Source: Turneriella parva DSM 21527 (GTDB lineage Bacteria; Spirochaetota; Leptospiria; Turneriellales; Turneriellaceae). Taken from it: a DNA stretch of 64,000 nucleotides. The stretch lies in NCBI RefSeq assembly GCF_000266885.1, contig NC_018020.1, forward strand, positions 1,116,001 to 1,180,000, read 5' to 3'. The notes below the pieces were generated by a model. It was not told where the DNA came from, made no database searches, and saw nothing but the letters and a program-made list of their open reading frames with translations. Both the position numbers and the translations under genes were made by a program. This document shows, in pieces, positions 9,661 to 18,482 of the stretch; position 1 is the first letter of the stretch, and each line of letters starts with the position of its first letter.

Positions 9661-9694
9661 TCACCGACTGCGGCAAGCGAAAAGAGTACCCATA

Positions 9695-9727
9695 CCGCTA
9701 TGCGATGGCTACGCCATCGCATAGCGG
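9695..9727. repeat. Perfect hairpin, 15-bp arms and 3-base loop
   Basis: The arms 9695-9709 and 9713-9727 are exact reverse complements (ccgctatgcgatggc) around the loop tac. It lies between the cyclase start and the ParE toxin stop. It could end transcription of the toxin-antitoxin pair, but no T-tract follows on the minus strand. Two hairpins with the same geometry and different sequence lie inside hrpB. Confidence 0.85.
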
Positions 9728-9783
9728 CAGTCTATTCTGATTCGCCTCTGAGTCTATTCTCTATGTCGCTGCGGCGGGTCTGG

Positions 9784-10086
9784 TCAGCGATTATTCTTGA
9801 TTCGATCAGACCAATAACCTGGCTCGCGGTGCAAATGCATGACGGCGACGATCAGGATTAGATCGGCCTCTTCAGCGTATACCGCCGCGTACGGAAATTT
9901 CGTCAGTCGGCAACGTCTGGTTTCAAGCTCAAAGGGTTGCCAGGCATTCGGATACCTGACAATTCTCTCGAGGCAGGCCCTCAGGTCGAAGATAAAGTCC
10001 AAACCAAGTCCAGAACGCTGCCCCTCATAAAACCTAAAGGCTTCGTCCACCTCGAAAGTCGCTGGTTCAAGAAATTCTAACGCCAC
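9784..10086 (-). CDS. RelE/ParE-family toxin
   Basis: This 100-residue protein has the RelE/ParE plasmid-stabilisation toxin pattern: an N-terminal LEPATFEVDEAFRFYEGQ helix region, then GLGLDFIFDLRACLERIVRYP, then the beta strands CRLTKFPYAAVYAEEADLIL and a final HLHREPGYW. ParE members poison DNA gyrase and RelE members cleave mRNA at the ribosome; the sequence alone does not decide between them, although the R-x-P-x-Y-W ending is common in the ParE-like group. The GTG start (10084-10086) overlaps the TAG stop of the antitoxin gene by one base. This is the usual antitoxin-first order and implies translational coupling. Confidence 0.85.
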   Translation of the reverse strand: MALEFLEPATFEVDEAFRFYEGQRSGLGLDFIFDLRACLERIVRYPNAWQPFELETRRCRLTKFPYAAVYAEEADLILIVAVMHLHREPGYWSDRIKNNR

Positions 10087-10295
10087 TACGTATAACGAGC
10101 AAAGACCTGTTCAGCTGGGACGCTTCGTACCTTACCTGCACGGTAGGCTGCCAAGCGGTTGGTTGCCTCTTTTCGCCAAGCTTCATCGATCGCAGCGTCT
10201 GAGACATCCAGACTTTCTTGCAGAATCTCAATCACTTTCGCCCTCTCACTGGGCGCCAGGCGTAATACATCGGCAATTGCCTGCTCTGTCTGCAT
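10086..10295 (-). CDS. Addiction-module antitoxin (TIGR02574-like)
   Basis: This 69-residue protein has the pattern of the short addiction-module component family. It has a helical N-terminus with LRLAPSERAKVIEILQESL, an acidic connector (DVSDAAIDEAW) and the basic segment RKEATNRLAAYRAGKVRSVP with the conserved A-Y-R-x-G-x-x-x-S/A-V/I-P element, followed by a short tail. Members neutralise an adjacent ParE/RelE-like toxin and usually repress their own operon. The gene precedes the toxin gene and overlaps it by one base (TAGTG). Confidence 0.85.
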   Translation of the reverse strand: MQTEQAIADVLRLAPSERAKVIEILQESLDVSDAAIDEAWRKEATNRLAAYRAGKVRSVPAEQVFARYT

Positions 10296-10364
10296 GGTTC
10301 GATCTCTTTCGGTAGCTCGCGAACGTCAAGCTTGTTTCTGGCAATGAGGTCTCAACAACGAACA

Positions 10365-10424
10365 TCAAAAATGAGCCCTTTTCTTGACCAAAGCGGTGAT
10401 TGCTTTCCGGTCAGAAAAAGAGCC
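10365..10424 (-). terminator. Likely intrinsic terminator of the amidase operon
   Basis: On the minus strand an imperfect stem is formed by ggctctttttctgaccgg and its partner around 10373-10394, with a loop near gcaatcaccgc. It is followed by cattttt. It lies about 60 bases downstream of the amidase stop, the position expected for the end of the five-gene minus-strand run. The stem has several mismatches. A second small inverted repeat (gcctgc/gcaggc, 10435-10456) lies closer to the gene. Confidence 0.5.
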
Positions 10425-10487
10425 GCGTCTTGTCTGCCTGCGTAAAATTGAGCAGGCAAAAATACCGCGTCGCAATACCGCAGCCCG

Positions 10488-12620
10488 TTAAAACCGAAGC
10501 TGCTTATACTCCCCATTCAGCCAGCTTTCTACCTCATTTGTGTAGAACCTACCAAACCGCCGGTCTGACGGTCCGCCGAGCAAATTCGAGTGTAGCGCTC
10601 TCTCGCTGAAGTCGGTGACAAAGCGAAACGTCGGTATAAACGAAGTGTCGCGCCCCGCCGAGCGGTAGATTTGCCCCTGGTGTACGGTCGCGCGGCCACC
10701 GCGAATCGGTACAGGCCCGTAATCGAAGCCGATGAAGCGAGGAAACTTGCCGCCGAAGAGCAAGTGCTTTAGCACGAAGCGGTTGGTCTCACCCCACGGT
10801 CTGAAGGTGTGTGCCTTAATTTTATCCAACGCCTCTTTATATGCATGTTCGCGTGAAAGACCCTTAAACCAAACCGACTTCTTCGCCTGTAAAATGCGAT
10901 CAAAGTTCTGGTAGAAGTCGATAAAGATGCCCCCTTCGCGCCACATGAGGTCGGCCGCGTTGTCGTCACCTTGGCCAAAGACAATGCTGTAGAGTTCTCG
11001 GTACCATGCCTCAAAAACGCTCGCGCCGACGCTGTCTAAATCGTAATGGCAGTTCCAGTCAGCAAGAATCTGTTCGTGCTGTGCTTCACCCAAAAGTGGT
11101 CGCAAGATTTTGAGATACTCTTCTGCCTGAAGCGAATACGTGTCATAGTGTAGTTTCTGCACCGAAGCCACATTGTGGTTTTTCGCCGAACCGAGAACTT
11201 GAGAGATCCGCCTTGCGCGATAGTCACCCATCGGCATGTTGATCGGTTTCTGTTTGCCCCAGCTGTTGAGGTCGTTGTTCGCCGTCGTGATATAACCTTC
11301 TTTCGGGTTAAAGCGCCGCGGCAACTGCTCAGGTGGCACAAAGCCCTGCCAGTCGAAATTTTTCTTGAACGCGGGCACTGGCACAAAACCCTTCCAGCCG
11401 TTTCGGCGCTTCGGCATCAGGCCCGACATCTGGTAGCCGATATTGCCGGCGGCGTCGGCGAACACCCAGCTGAACGACACCTCGAGTTTGCCCGCAATCG
11501 CCATCGCCTCTTTAACGCTGGTCGCGAAAACTATCGCCATCGCCCCCTTGAGCGAAGCGGCGCCGGTTGCAGCGCCCGACCAGGCGGTATTGAGGATATA
11601 TTTCTCTGCTGCGCCACTCGCGTCACCTTCGAGAGTTCCCCTGTGGTTTTCATAGAAGACTGCCTCACCGGGCAGTTTCTTTTTTCGTTTAATGATCTCG
11701 CGCCGAATCGAAAACGCTTTCCACTTTTTGTCGTGGTCGAGGTATTTGCCGCCACGGCATTTCTCTATCCACGAGTCGACGGAATCCATGAACGTGTATG
11801 TCGCGCCCCAACCGACCGATTCGTTGCGGCCCACCATCATACCTGGAAGGCCCGGCACGCCTGCGCCGGCACCGCTGCGATTACCGCATTTCCAGGTGAA
11901 CTCATGCCAGACGTTGGGCAGGCGATTACCTTCAAGATGAGGATCATTAGAGAGAATCGCAGATTTTGACTGCGTGCGGCCGGGCGCAATCACCCAGTTA
12001 TTCGACGCCATCATGCGCGGCAGGCCAAGCTGCCATAAATATTCGGGCGGCACAAGCCTGTGTTCCAGTTGAACTTTCTTGATCAGTTCTAAATCCGCAT
12101 GCTGCAAAAGGCCGGGAAACAGCTCTTCAAGATGTTTCACGCTCGCGCCCGCCTGCACGAGTTCGACAAAAAGTTTTTCAACTTCGCCCTGCGACTGCGA
12201 TAGCGTGAGGTACCCCATCATGCGCGCGATCAGAATCGAATGCTCGGGCAGCCACGGCTCGAAACGATAGCCGACCAGCTTGAACTCCCACGGCGTCTTT
12301 TTCGTGAGCACGCTGTTGATACCGTCGCAATATGCGGCAAGCTGGGCCTGTTCGGCTGCGCTGAGCTTCAGAATCTCTGCGGCAAGGCCCTTCGTCCAGT
12401 TCATGCGGCGAAAGAACGTGTCTATACCGAGCATCATGTCGCTCGAGTCTAACAGCTCAGAGCCGCGGCCCTGCCCCAGAATGCGCATCAAGATCATCTG
12501 CACACTGCGCTCGGTGGCATGAACGACGCCAAGCTGGCGAAACAGGTCGCGCGCATCGGTGGCGTCTATGTGCGGTATGCCGTTGGTGTCGGTCGTAAAC
12601 GATGTTTTTCTGGTAGGCAT
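10488..12620 (-). CDS. Penicillin-amidase-like Ntn hydrolase (peptidase family S45)
   Basis: The protein has 710 residues. It begins like the alpha chain of penicillin or acyl-homoserine-lactone acylases (DTNGIPHIDATD, LGVVHATERSVQM). The autoprocessing site lies at Ser206 in MMASNNWVIAPGRT; family members cut before this Ser, which then becomes the N-terminal nucleophile. Later elements are SNDPHL, PGLPGMMVGRNESVGWGAT and TTANNDLN. The substrate could be an N-acylated amino acid, a lactam or a quorum signal. No signal peptide is visible, whereas most characterised members are periplasmic, so this one is probably cytoplasmic unless the start is wrong. It is the last gene of the run 18228-10488, 40 bases after the diguanylate cyclase gene. 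Confidence 0.85.
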   Translation of the reverse strand: MPTRKTSFTTDTNGIPHIDATDARDLFRQLGVVHATERSVQMILMRILGQGRGSELLDSSDMMLGIDTFFRRMNWTKGLAAEILKLSAAEQAQLAAYCDGINSVLTKKTPWEFKLVGYRFEPWLPEHSILIARMMGYLTLSQSQGEVEKLFVELVQAGASVKHLEELFPGLLQHADLELIKKVQLEHRLVPPEYLWQLGLPRMMASNNWVIAPGRTQSKSAILSNDPHLEGNRLPNVWHEFTWKCGNRSGAGAGVPGLPGMMVGRNESVGWGATYTFMDSVDSWIEKCRGGKYLDHDKKWKAFSIRREIIKRKKKLPGEAVFYENHRGTLEGDASGAAEKYILNTAWSGAATGAASLKGAMAIVFATSVKEAMAIAGKLEVSFSWVFADAAGNIGYQMSGLMPKRRNGWKGFVPVPAFKKNFDWQGFVPPEQLPRRFNPKEGYITTANNDLNSWGKQKPINMPMGDYRARRISQVLGSAKNHNVASVQKLHYDTYSLQAEEYLKILRPLLGEAQHEQILADWNCHYDLDSVGASVFEAWYRELYSIVFGQGDDNAADLMWREGGIFIDFYQNFDRILQAKKSVWFKGLSREHAYKEALDKIKAHTFRPWGETNRFVLKHLLFGGKFPRFIGFDYGPVPIRGGRATVHQGQIYRSAGRDTSFIPTFRFVTDFSERALHSNLLGGPSDRRFGRFYTNEVESWLNGEYKQLRF

Positions 12621-12660
12621 TGAGCAAAGGTGGTTTCACCATCACCCGGCGTAAAGGATT

Positions 12661-13854
12661 TCAAACGGCGACAACACGGTTGCGGCCCGCCGCCTTGGCG
12701 CCATACATCGCCGCATCGACTCGACGCAGCAGGTCATGCGTTGGCTCGCCTTGTCTTGCCTGCGTGACACCGAAGCTGGCGGTGATTTTTGCGGGTAAAC
12801 CGTCTGTTTGTGCCTCAAGCTTTTGCCTTAACCGCTCGGCAACACGCGCCGCATGCTGAAGATCTGCATGAGGCAGAATAATGACGAATTCTTCGCCGCC
12901 GACGCGACCGAGAAGGTCGGGAGCCCTGAGCTGCGAGCGCCAAAGCGCGACAGCCTGCTTGAGCGTCGCGTCACCGACACTATGGCCATAGGTGTCGTTG
13001 ACAATTTTGAAGTGGTCGAGATCTGCCATTACCACGCTGAGTGGCCGGTTTTCGCGCACGCAGCGCGCGCGTTCGCGTTCGAGACTCTGCGAAAAACTAC
13101 GGTTATTGAGCGCATTCGTCAGTGGGTCATGATCTGATAGTTCCCGGTATTCGTTTGCGAGCTTTTCTGCCACGCGCAGCGCGTCATGCTTTTCGTCGAG
13201 TAGCTTTTGCACAACGAGCATAATGAGGCCGATGTAACCGCCGGTAATGCACACAGGGCCGAAAAGAAAGACCATGAGATAAGTGACGCCGACGAACGGC
13301 TGCGAATCGTCGATGCCGATACCGGCGAAAGCAAGCGCCGCCCGCACTAAGTTGATGAGGCCATACAAGAACCACGAAACGCTCGCAAAGGTATAGATCG
13401 CCTTGATCGACCCTTTACCCCGCCAAAGAATGCTGGCAGCCAAAAATGCATAGTATGCAAATAGTGCCGAGTTGATGGCGACCCGCAGCGCGAAACTGTC
13501 TTTAATCCAGATCGCCCCGGCAACGGCCACGAGCGAAAGCCCGATGACGATGACATCGGCCTTCGGGGAATATTTGCGACCGTGAAAGTCGCGCATACCC
13601 GCTGAGACCAGCGCGAGCGAGACAGCATATGAAAGGTTCTGCAATAAGATGAAAGCCGGGTTAGGCCATTGCGTATGAACGACGAGAAACAAGAGCCCAG
13701 AAAGCGCCAGCAACGCCGAAATCGCCCACCACCGGGTCGCCCTTGTCTTGGTAGCCAGCCAGGTGACGAAGCTGCCGAACAGGTTCAGCAGCAACGTCAG
13801 CACGAAGAAGATGACTAAGGCTTGTTTCAGGCTCAGAAAATCTGGCGAATTCAC
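12661..13854 (-). CDS. Membrane diguanylate cyclase (GGEEF)
   Basis: The protein has 397 residues. Residues about 10-215 contain about eight hydrophobic segments. A short helical linker (LLDEKHDALRVAEKLANEYR) leads to a GGDEF domain at about 240-397 with DLDHFKIVNDTYGH and the active-site motif GGEEF. The inhibitory-site motif RAPD stands five residues before GGEEF, so product inhibition by c-di-GMP is expected. The enzyme should condense two GTP to c-di-GMP in response to a membrane signal. The start is GTG at 13854, overlapping the TGA of the GH97 gene by four bases (GTGA), so translation is coupled to it. Pairing with a glycosidase suggests that c-di-GMP is adjusted together with carbohydrate use; that is inference. 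Confidence 0.92.
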   Translation of the reverse strand: MNSPDFLSLKQALVIFFVLTLLLNLFGSFVTWLATKTRATRWWAISALLALSGLLFLVVHTQWPNPAFILLQNLSYAVSLALVSAGMRDFHGRKYSPKADVIVIGLSLVAVAGAIWIKDSFALRVAINSALFAYYAFLAASILWRGKGSIKAIYTFASVSWFLYGLINLVRAALAFAGIGIDDSQPFVGVTYLMVFLFGPVCITGGYIGLIMLVVQKLLDEKHDALRVAEKLANEYRELSDHDPLTNALNNRSFSQSLERERARCVRENRPLSVVMADLDHFKIVNDTYGHSVGDATLKQAVALWRSQLRAPDLLGRVGGEEFVIILPHADLQHAARVAERLRQKLEAQTDGLPAKITASFGVTQARQGEPTHDLLRRVDAAMYGAKAAGRNRVVAV

Positions 13855-15962
13855 CCAGGCACCCTCGTCAGCTTCAGCACAAACCCACCACGGGGCCTGA
13901 TGACCGTTTCAATGAACTGCGTACCGCCGGTATGCAGTTCAGTCTCGGTATAGCGCAGCGTATCGCCCGAACCATCTTCGCGAATCCATTCGGCGCGGTA
14001 TTTGCCATAGACGCCGAAGGTAAAGGGCTGGCGAATGTGTATATCACTCGTGGTCCCATTCACGCCGGCAACATACCACACACCCTCATGAACCCGGGCG
14101 ACAACGACGTGCGAATCGGTATTGCCCTCTAAGAGGAGCGTCTCTTGCCATGCGGCCGGAACCTCGCGCAAGAATGCCCCGACAAACGGGTATTCTCCCG
14201 TTAGCTTACGAAATCCTTTTTTTATATCGTCAGCATTGTCGGCGAAGTGCTGCACACCCGATTCGAAAATGACCGATAGTGCGAGCGAATGCGCGTACGT
14301 GATCTTTTGCTGTTTGTATGCCTGCTCAAACACGAGTGGCGTAAAGTCCATCGGGCCCATGACATTGCGCGTGAAGGCGTAGTACACACTGTCGTGCGCA
14401 TTCGGCCCGCGAAAAACCGGAAACTGGTACCACTCGGCGCCCTTCACCGCCTTCATCGTCATCAAATTCGGATACCGCCTCTGCCAGCCTTTCGGCATCG
14501 TGCTGCCATGAAAATTGACCATGAGTTGATGTTCGGCTGCATCGGCGAGCGTGTCGAGGTATTGCTGCAGCATCGACTGCTTATCGCTCTGCCAGAAGTC
14601 GATCTTCACGCCTTTGATGCCGAGTTTCTGCAGGCGCGCAAATTCGCGGCGGCGAACTTCGCGTTCGCTTAGGGCATCGCGCGGCTCTTCGGTCACGCTA
14701 TTGGTCGGCCCGCCTGAGTTGTACCAGAGCCAAAGGCCAACGTTGCGTTCGCGCGCATATGCCACGAGCTCTTTGATCACAGGTTCTGCGTTATTGTTGT
14801 TCCACTTATTCCAGTTGGCGTCGATCAGCGTGTACTGCCAGCCAAACTGCGACGCGGCATCAATGTATTCTTTTTGCCGTGCGGCATCACCGGTCGCAAC
14901 GTAGCTCAGCCAATCCCACGTGGCTTTGCCGGGTTTCACCCACGCAGGCAGTTTGCCGCCGAATTTTTTGTCGAGTGGTGCCGCGAGATCGGTGATCGCC
15001 GTGCTCTCGAAAATTGTCTTGAGGTCGCAGCAGAGCAGCGTGCGGTATGGCGTCTTGTAAGGCAGACTGCCCTGCGGCAGTGAATCCCCCACACCATTGC
15101 CTTCTTTCTCAGATGGCCATTCGAGCGTGTAGAGGTTGTGGCTCGGTTTTGCCGTGAGGTGCATCGCCGCGTGGTTCGCGTCGACACCTGCCTCGGTAAT
15201 GAGCAGCGCCTTTTTTTCAGGAGTCTCAAAAAGCGCAGGCATCGCCCAGCCATCGCTGCCAAAAATCACAAGCCCCGTAAAGCCCACGAGTAGCTGAAAT
15301 ATTTTTCGTATCGACGCTTTGCCGTCGTCGGTCTCGCCCGCCTTTACCTTTTCGTAAAAGTATTCATACGCTGGCGAAACCTTGCTCGCCTCTTGGTACT
15401 GCTGCATGACGCCTGCGCTCTTCGCCGGTAGACGAAAACCCGTCAGCTCCCGACGAATCGTGACTGTGCCGTTACCCGGCACGAGGTAGCGAAACGCCAC
15501 CGCATCTCGCTGCAACACAAACTCGAGCGTGAGCTTTTGCCCCAGCGGATTTTCAACAGCCAGCAGAAAACGCTCCGCCATTTTTTTGACATGCGACACC
15601 TTGCCGTGCGCCAGATCGTATTCGTGCGTGAAGGTGGATTTCTGAACGTCACGAATCTTCAGGTCTGAGACAAAACTTTGGCTGTCGGTTTCAAGACCTA
15701 ACGGCGACCAGTTCAGAACTGGCACCTGGTTGTGAACAAGCCTGTAATACAGGCCGCGATGGTCAGGGTAGAAATCAAGGTCGGAATGCAGGTTTGCTTC
15801 GACGAGTTCGACTGCTATCTTAGAGTGGTCTGAAACCAGTTCGCGTACAACCGACAAAGTATCTGATACTTTAACCGGGTCGGGCCGCGCGGTGGCACAA
15901 TGCGCCGTCGCAAGCGCCGTAAACATGACCAGCATATGGTAAACCCGCACGCACCAACTCAT
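13851..15962 (-). CDS. Glycoside hydrolase family 97, alpha-glycosidase
   Basis: The protein has 703 residues with a signal peptide of about 22-26 residues (LVMFTALATAHCATA), so it acts in the periplasm or outside. An N-terminal beta-sandwich (about 28-330) precedes the catalytic barrel with ATWDWLSYVATGD, GLWLWYNSGG and LGIKGVKIDFWQSD, and a C-terminal beta domain follows. Asp455 in GVKIDFW occupies the position I remember as the nucleophile of retaining GH97 alpha-galactosidases; inverting SusB-type members use a different arrangement. I therefore favour a retaining alpha-galactosidase-like enzyme, with moderate certainty. It overlaps the diguanylate cyclase gene downstream and follows the LamG lipoprotein gene by 39 bases. 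Confidence 0.85.
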   Translation of the reverse strand: MSWCVRVYHMLVMFTALATAHCATARPDPVKVSDTLSVVRELVSDHSKIAVELVEANLHSDLDFYPDHRGLYYRLVHNQVPVLNWSPLGLETDSQSFVSDLKIRDVQKSTFTHEYDLAHGKVSHVKKMAERFLLAVENPLGQKLTLEFVLQRDAVAFRYLVPGNGTVTIRRELTGFRLPAKSAGVMQQYQEASKVSPAYEYFYEKVKAGETDDGKASIRKIFQLLVGFTGLVIFGSDGWAMPALFETPEKKALLITEAGVDANHAAMHLTAKPSHNLYTLEWPSEKEGNGVGDSLPQGSLPYKTPYRTLLCCDLKTIFESTAITDLAAPLDKKFGGKLPAWVKPGKATWDWLSYVATGDAARQKEYIDAASQFGWQYTLIDANWNKWNNNNAEPVIKELVAYARERNVGLWLWYNSGGPTNSVTEEPRDALSEREVRRREFARLQKLGIKGVKIDFWQSDKQSMLQQYLDTLADAAEHQLMVNFHGSTMPKGWQRRYPNLMTMKAVKGAEWYQFPVFRGPNAHDSVYYAFTRNVMGPMDFTPLVFEQAYKQQKITYAHSLALSVIFESGVQHFADNADDIKKGFRKLTGEYPFVGAFLREVPAAWQETLLLEGNTDSHVVVARVHEGVWYVAGVNGTTSDIHIRQPFTFGVYGKYRAEWIREDGSGDTLRYTETELHTGGTQFIETVIRPRGGFVLKLTRVPG

Positions 15963-16001
15963 GAACCGCTCAGTGCAGAACCACCGCGGCGGTCAAGAGG
16001 T

Positions 16002-16727
16002 TCACTCGAGGGTGAGAAAGTTCTCTTTCACTTCGTCGGCCGATAGTTCGCGCCCATAACTGACGAGGTCGTCGATACAAGCATCTGCTGCTACGGCATT
16101 GAAGAACCGTAAAGGAAAAGCACTCGGTGCATAAGGCCCGGCGCTCGAAAAAACATTGGATAGGCTGCCGCCATACGAGCCAATGTAAAAGTTAGCCCGC
16201 CCGTTGCCATATGTGAATGCCAGATAATACCAAGTACCCGCCGTGACGTCATTGTACGCCGAAGAACCACCGCCGCCGCCACTGCCATAATGCATGCCAA
16301 TTCCCGGCGAATTTTGACGAAACCTAAAACCCTGATACAACGTTATCTCGCTACCATTCTGAAAAAGCGAACCACTCGCGGTCGTATTGAATTTCAGCCA
16401 GGCACTCACCGTACCGGGATTCGTGCGAAAGTTCGCTGAAGCAAAATTGATTTCGCTCGCGGTCACACACACCGCCTTGCCTGATTCCCCCGCACGATTT
16501 ATGCCAGCAGTATAGGTACCGGTCGCTGAACCATCGGCGCTGCCGATACGCGAAGACAAATTTCCATTTAGCGGATACCATTCATTGAGACCCGGGCGCA
16601 CGACACGGTAGTAAGTCGTCAGCGCTTCGTCATAGACACCCGTATTTCCGCAGTGAAGAACAGTGGCGAGCGTTAGCAGCGCGAATAGCTTCTTGAGGCG
16701 ATTGCGCATCAGTGTTGCTGGTCTCAT
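16002..16727 (-). CDS. LamG-like lectin-fold lipoprotein
   Basis: Starting at ATG 16727 the protein has 241 residues; ATG 16709 is an alternative. The signal peptide is basic (MRNRLKKLFALL) and ends in TLATVLHCG, a spirochaete-style lipobox. The mature part has the concanavalin A-like LamG/jelly-roll pattern: EWYPLNGNLSS, GTVSAWLKFNTT, TWYYLAFTYGNG, ACIDDLVSYGRELSADEV. Such domains bind glycans or proteins on the surface. The start lies one base after the stop of the preceding barrel-protein gene and the stop lies 39 bases before the GH97 gene. It may therefore hold or present the substrate of GH97. Confidence 0.75.
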   Translation of the reverse strand: MRPATLMRNRLKKLFALLTLATVLHCGNTGVYDEALTTYYRVVRPGLNEWYPLNGNLSSRIGSADGSATGTYTAGINRAGESGKAVCVTASEINFASANFRTNPGTVSAWLKFNTTASGSLFQNGSEITLYQGFRFRQNSPGIGMHYGSGGGGGSSAYNDVTAGTWYYLAFTYGNGRANFYIGSYGGSLSNVFSSAGPYAPSAFPLRFFNAVAADACIDDLVSYGRELSADEVKENFLTLE

Positions 16728-16728
16728 A

Positions 16729-18228
16729 TCAGAACCTATACCCCGCCCTAAGGCTTGTGTTGAGATAAGACATGTCGGTACCCGAATAGAAAATGCGGTG
16801 GTAGCTTGCGCCAACACCGACAAAGACACCGAGCAGAATATGCCAGCGCACCTCGGTCTGCGCGCTCACTGCTGCATTAACACCACTGAAGGTCAGGGGC
16901 GTATCGACGTATTTGAATTTCTCTAGATGGCTGTAGGCAGCGCCACCGAGAAGCAGCACCTGCACTTCGAGCGAACGGTAAAAAGGCATGGGTACAATGA
17001 GCGCAGGCCCAGCCAGCGCGGTGTAGTGTTGCAGGGTGAAATCCTCATCACCGGTTTTAAGATAGCTTTTCTGCCAAGAACCATGCAGCGAAGCAGCCGC
17101 GCCGAGTTGAAATGCCCACAGGTTCACCACACGATAGAGTGCTTGAATCTCGAGCCCCGGGGCTGCGCTCATCTTGTCGCTGCCGGTACCGATCGGCGCG
17201 AGCAGAAACATGCCGCCCGCAAGCGAGAAACGGTCGCGAATGCCGGGGTCTTTTTTGAGTGTCGTCTTCTGCAGATTGACGCCCATGCCGCTGGCCGTGA
17301 CGGCGGCGTCGATTGTGCCGGCTTTCTCGGCAGCGCTCGCGCTGACCGCATAGGTGACGGGTGGCTTGCTGTTACCTTCGACGACGGGCCTAAGGCTCAC
17401 CTTATTGTCGCTCACGAACACAATCATTGCGTTCTTTACCTTTTGCGCCTTCAGCCACTCTGAGATGGCACCGTCGTTGCGCGACTTCGCAAAACCTTCG
17501 ATCTGCTGCTGGTCGGCCGCTGGCGTCTTTTTAACGTTGAAGAATTCAAAGATCGTCAGAAATTCTGCGGGGTATTTTTTGCGGAGCTCTTTCTTTTGCA
17601 CCTCAAGCTCGCTTACGGCCGCCTTTTTCTGAGCGTCATTCGTCCAGGTTGGCACGAGCACAAGCAGCCTGACGCTCTGCTCTGTTTTGGCGACGACCTG
17701 CTGTTCGGTCAGGTCAAGGCTGAAGCGGTAGATGTGCTCGACGATCTTTTTGCTGATCGTGTCGATCGTACCAAAGACGTCGTTGTTGAGCTTGCTCTGC
17801 TGTACGACCGTACCAATCACACGCTTGCCCTTGTGGTGGTAGACCTCGGCCGTGAAGACCGCCATGCGGGTTTTCGCTTCGTAGTGAAAATTGCCAAAGA
17901 TGACGATGTCGAGACCTTGTTGCTCGGCAAACGCGTTCACATTCTGCGCATCGACCTCGCCGGCTGACAGCTTCGCTTTCTCCAGGTTTTTGCTAGCACC
18001 GGTCACCTCGGCGCGCTGAAACTCGAATTGGTCTTTCATCGAGCTGTTGATTGCATCGGGCAGTGATGTTTTCACCCAGCCATAGTTCTTCTGGCCCGTG
18101 TTGTCTTGAAATTCGAGAATTGCCACTCGGGCAAGTTCGCTCGGTTTTGCAGGTGGGGGTGTCTCAGCAAAGACAGGGGCGGCAGCCTGTACTGACACTA
18201 TTGCCATGCTAATGATGAGCAGTTTCAT
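16729..18228 (-). CDS. CsgG/FlgO-like N-domain fused to a C-terminal outer-membrane barrel
   Basis: I chose ATG 18228, which gives the signal peptide MKLLIISMAIVSVQAAA..FAE and 499 residues; a start at 18276 would put 16 extra residues before it. After cleavage, ARVAILEFQDNTGQKNYGWV and DIVIFGNFHYEAKTRMAVF resemble the CsgG/FlgO/TolB-like alpha-beta domain. A second alpha-beta region follows (about 200-330). Residues about 345-499 look like alternating beta strands ending in SLRAGYRF, a typical terminal outer-membrane strand. The function is unknown. It heads a five-gene run (barrel protein, LamG, GH97, diguanylate cyclase, amidase). Its N-domain resembles that of the gene at 28657, so the two are partial paralogues. 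Confidence 0.6.
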   Translation of the reverse strand: MKLLIISMAIVSVQAAAPVFAETPPPAKPSELARVAILEFQDNTGQKNYGWVKTSLPDAINSSMKDQFEFQRAEVTGASKNLEKAKLSAGEVDAQNVNAFAEQQGLDIVIFGNFHYEAKTRMAVFTAEVYHHKGKRVIGTVVQQSKLNNDVFGTIDTISKKIVEHIYRFSLDLTEQQVVAKTEQSVRLLVLVPTWTNDAQKKAAVSELEVQKKELRKKYPAEFLTIFEFFNVKKTPAADQQQIEGFAKSRNDGAISEWLKAQKVKNAMIVFVSDNKVSLRPVVEGNSKPPVTYAVSASAAEKAGTIDAAVTASGMGVNLQKTTLKKDPGIRDRFSLAGGMFLLAPIGTGSDKMSAAPGLEIQALYRVVNLWAFQLGAAASLHGSWQKSYLKTGDEDFTLQHYTALAGPALIVPMPFYRSLEVQVLLLGGAAYSHLEKFKYVDTPLTFSGVNAAVSAQTEVRWHILLGVFVGVGASYHRIFYSGTDMSYLNTSLRAGYRF

Positions 18229-18299
18229 GGTCGGTGCAGCAACCGCCGCTGCGCGCCATGCGCGGTCAAACAGCATTCAGAATTCGATTCCAGCGGTAG

Positions 18300-18410
18300 T
18301 AGGGTCGGGAAAAACTCCCGAAAAGGTAAAAAAAGCCAGTCGTTTGCCCGAAAAAACGATGCATAGAGAAGCCGAAACGGCTTGCTTTCCCCTTTTTCGG
18401 TTCTTGCTGT
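18300..18410. repeat. Dispersed hairpin element, copy 1 (GGAAAAACTCCCGAAAA family)
   Basis: This intergenic segment contains ggaaaaactcccgaaaa (about 18308-18324), then gtcgtttgc, an aagcc/ggctt pair, and ends in cctttttcggttc. The same blocks in the same order occur at 23692-23815. The ends form a long interrupted inverted repeat (cgaaaaggtaaaa against cctttttcgg). It lies between the divergent barrel-protein and GNAT genes, so it may affect both promoters. The rest of the gap 18229-18482 shows nothing else I recognise. Confidence 0.65.
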
Positions 18411-18482
18411 CTGCTCATGGATACCGCCTTGAGGAACCTGTAAGGGGTTGCAAGCTGAGCAGTGTTCTGAGACTGCGTCCCG

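Noticed and set aside
8-9671. 14-base match cattcaccgactgc at 8-21 and 9658-9671
   Set aside because: Too short and with no similarity beyond it; a match of this length can occur by chance between two sites in 64 kb of related composition.
11175-11969. Long open frame (264 codons) on the plus strand opposite the amidase gene
   Set aside because: It lies wholly antisense to a clear penicillin-amidase coding sequence, has no recognisable domain, and such antisense frames are common in GC-rich genes.
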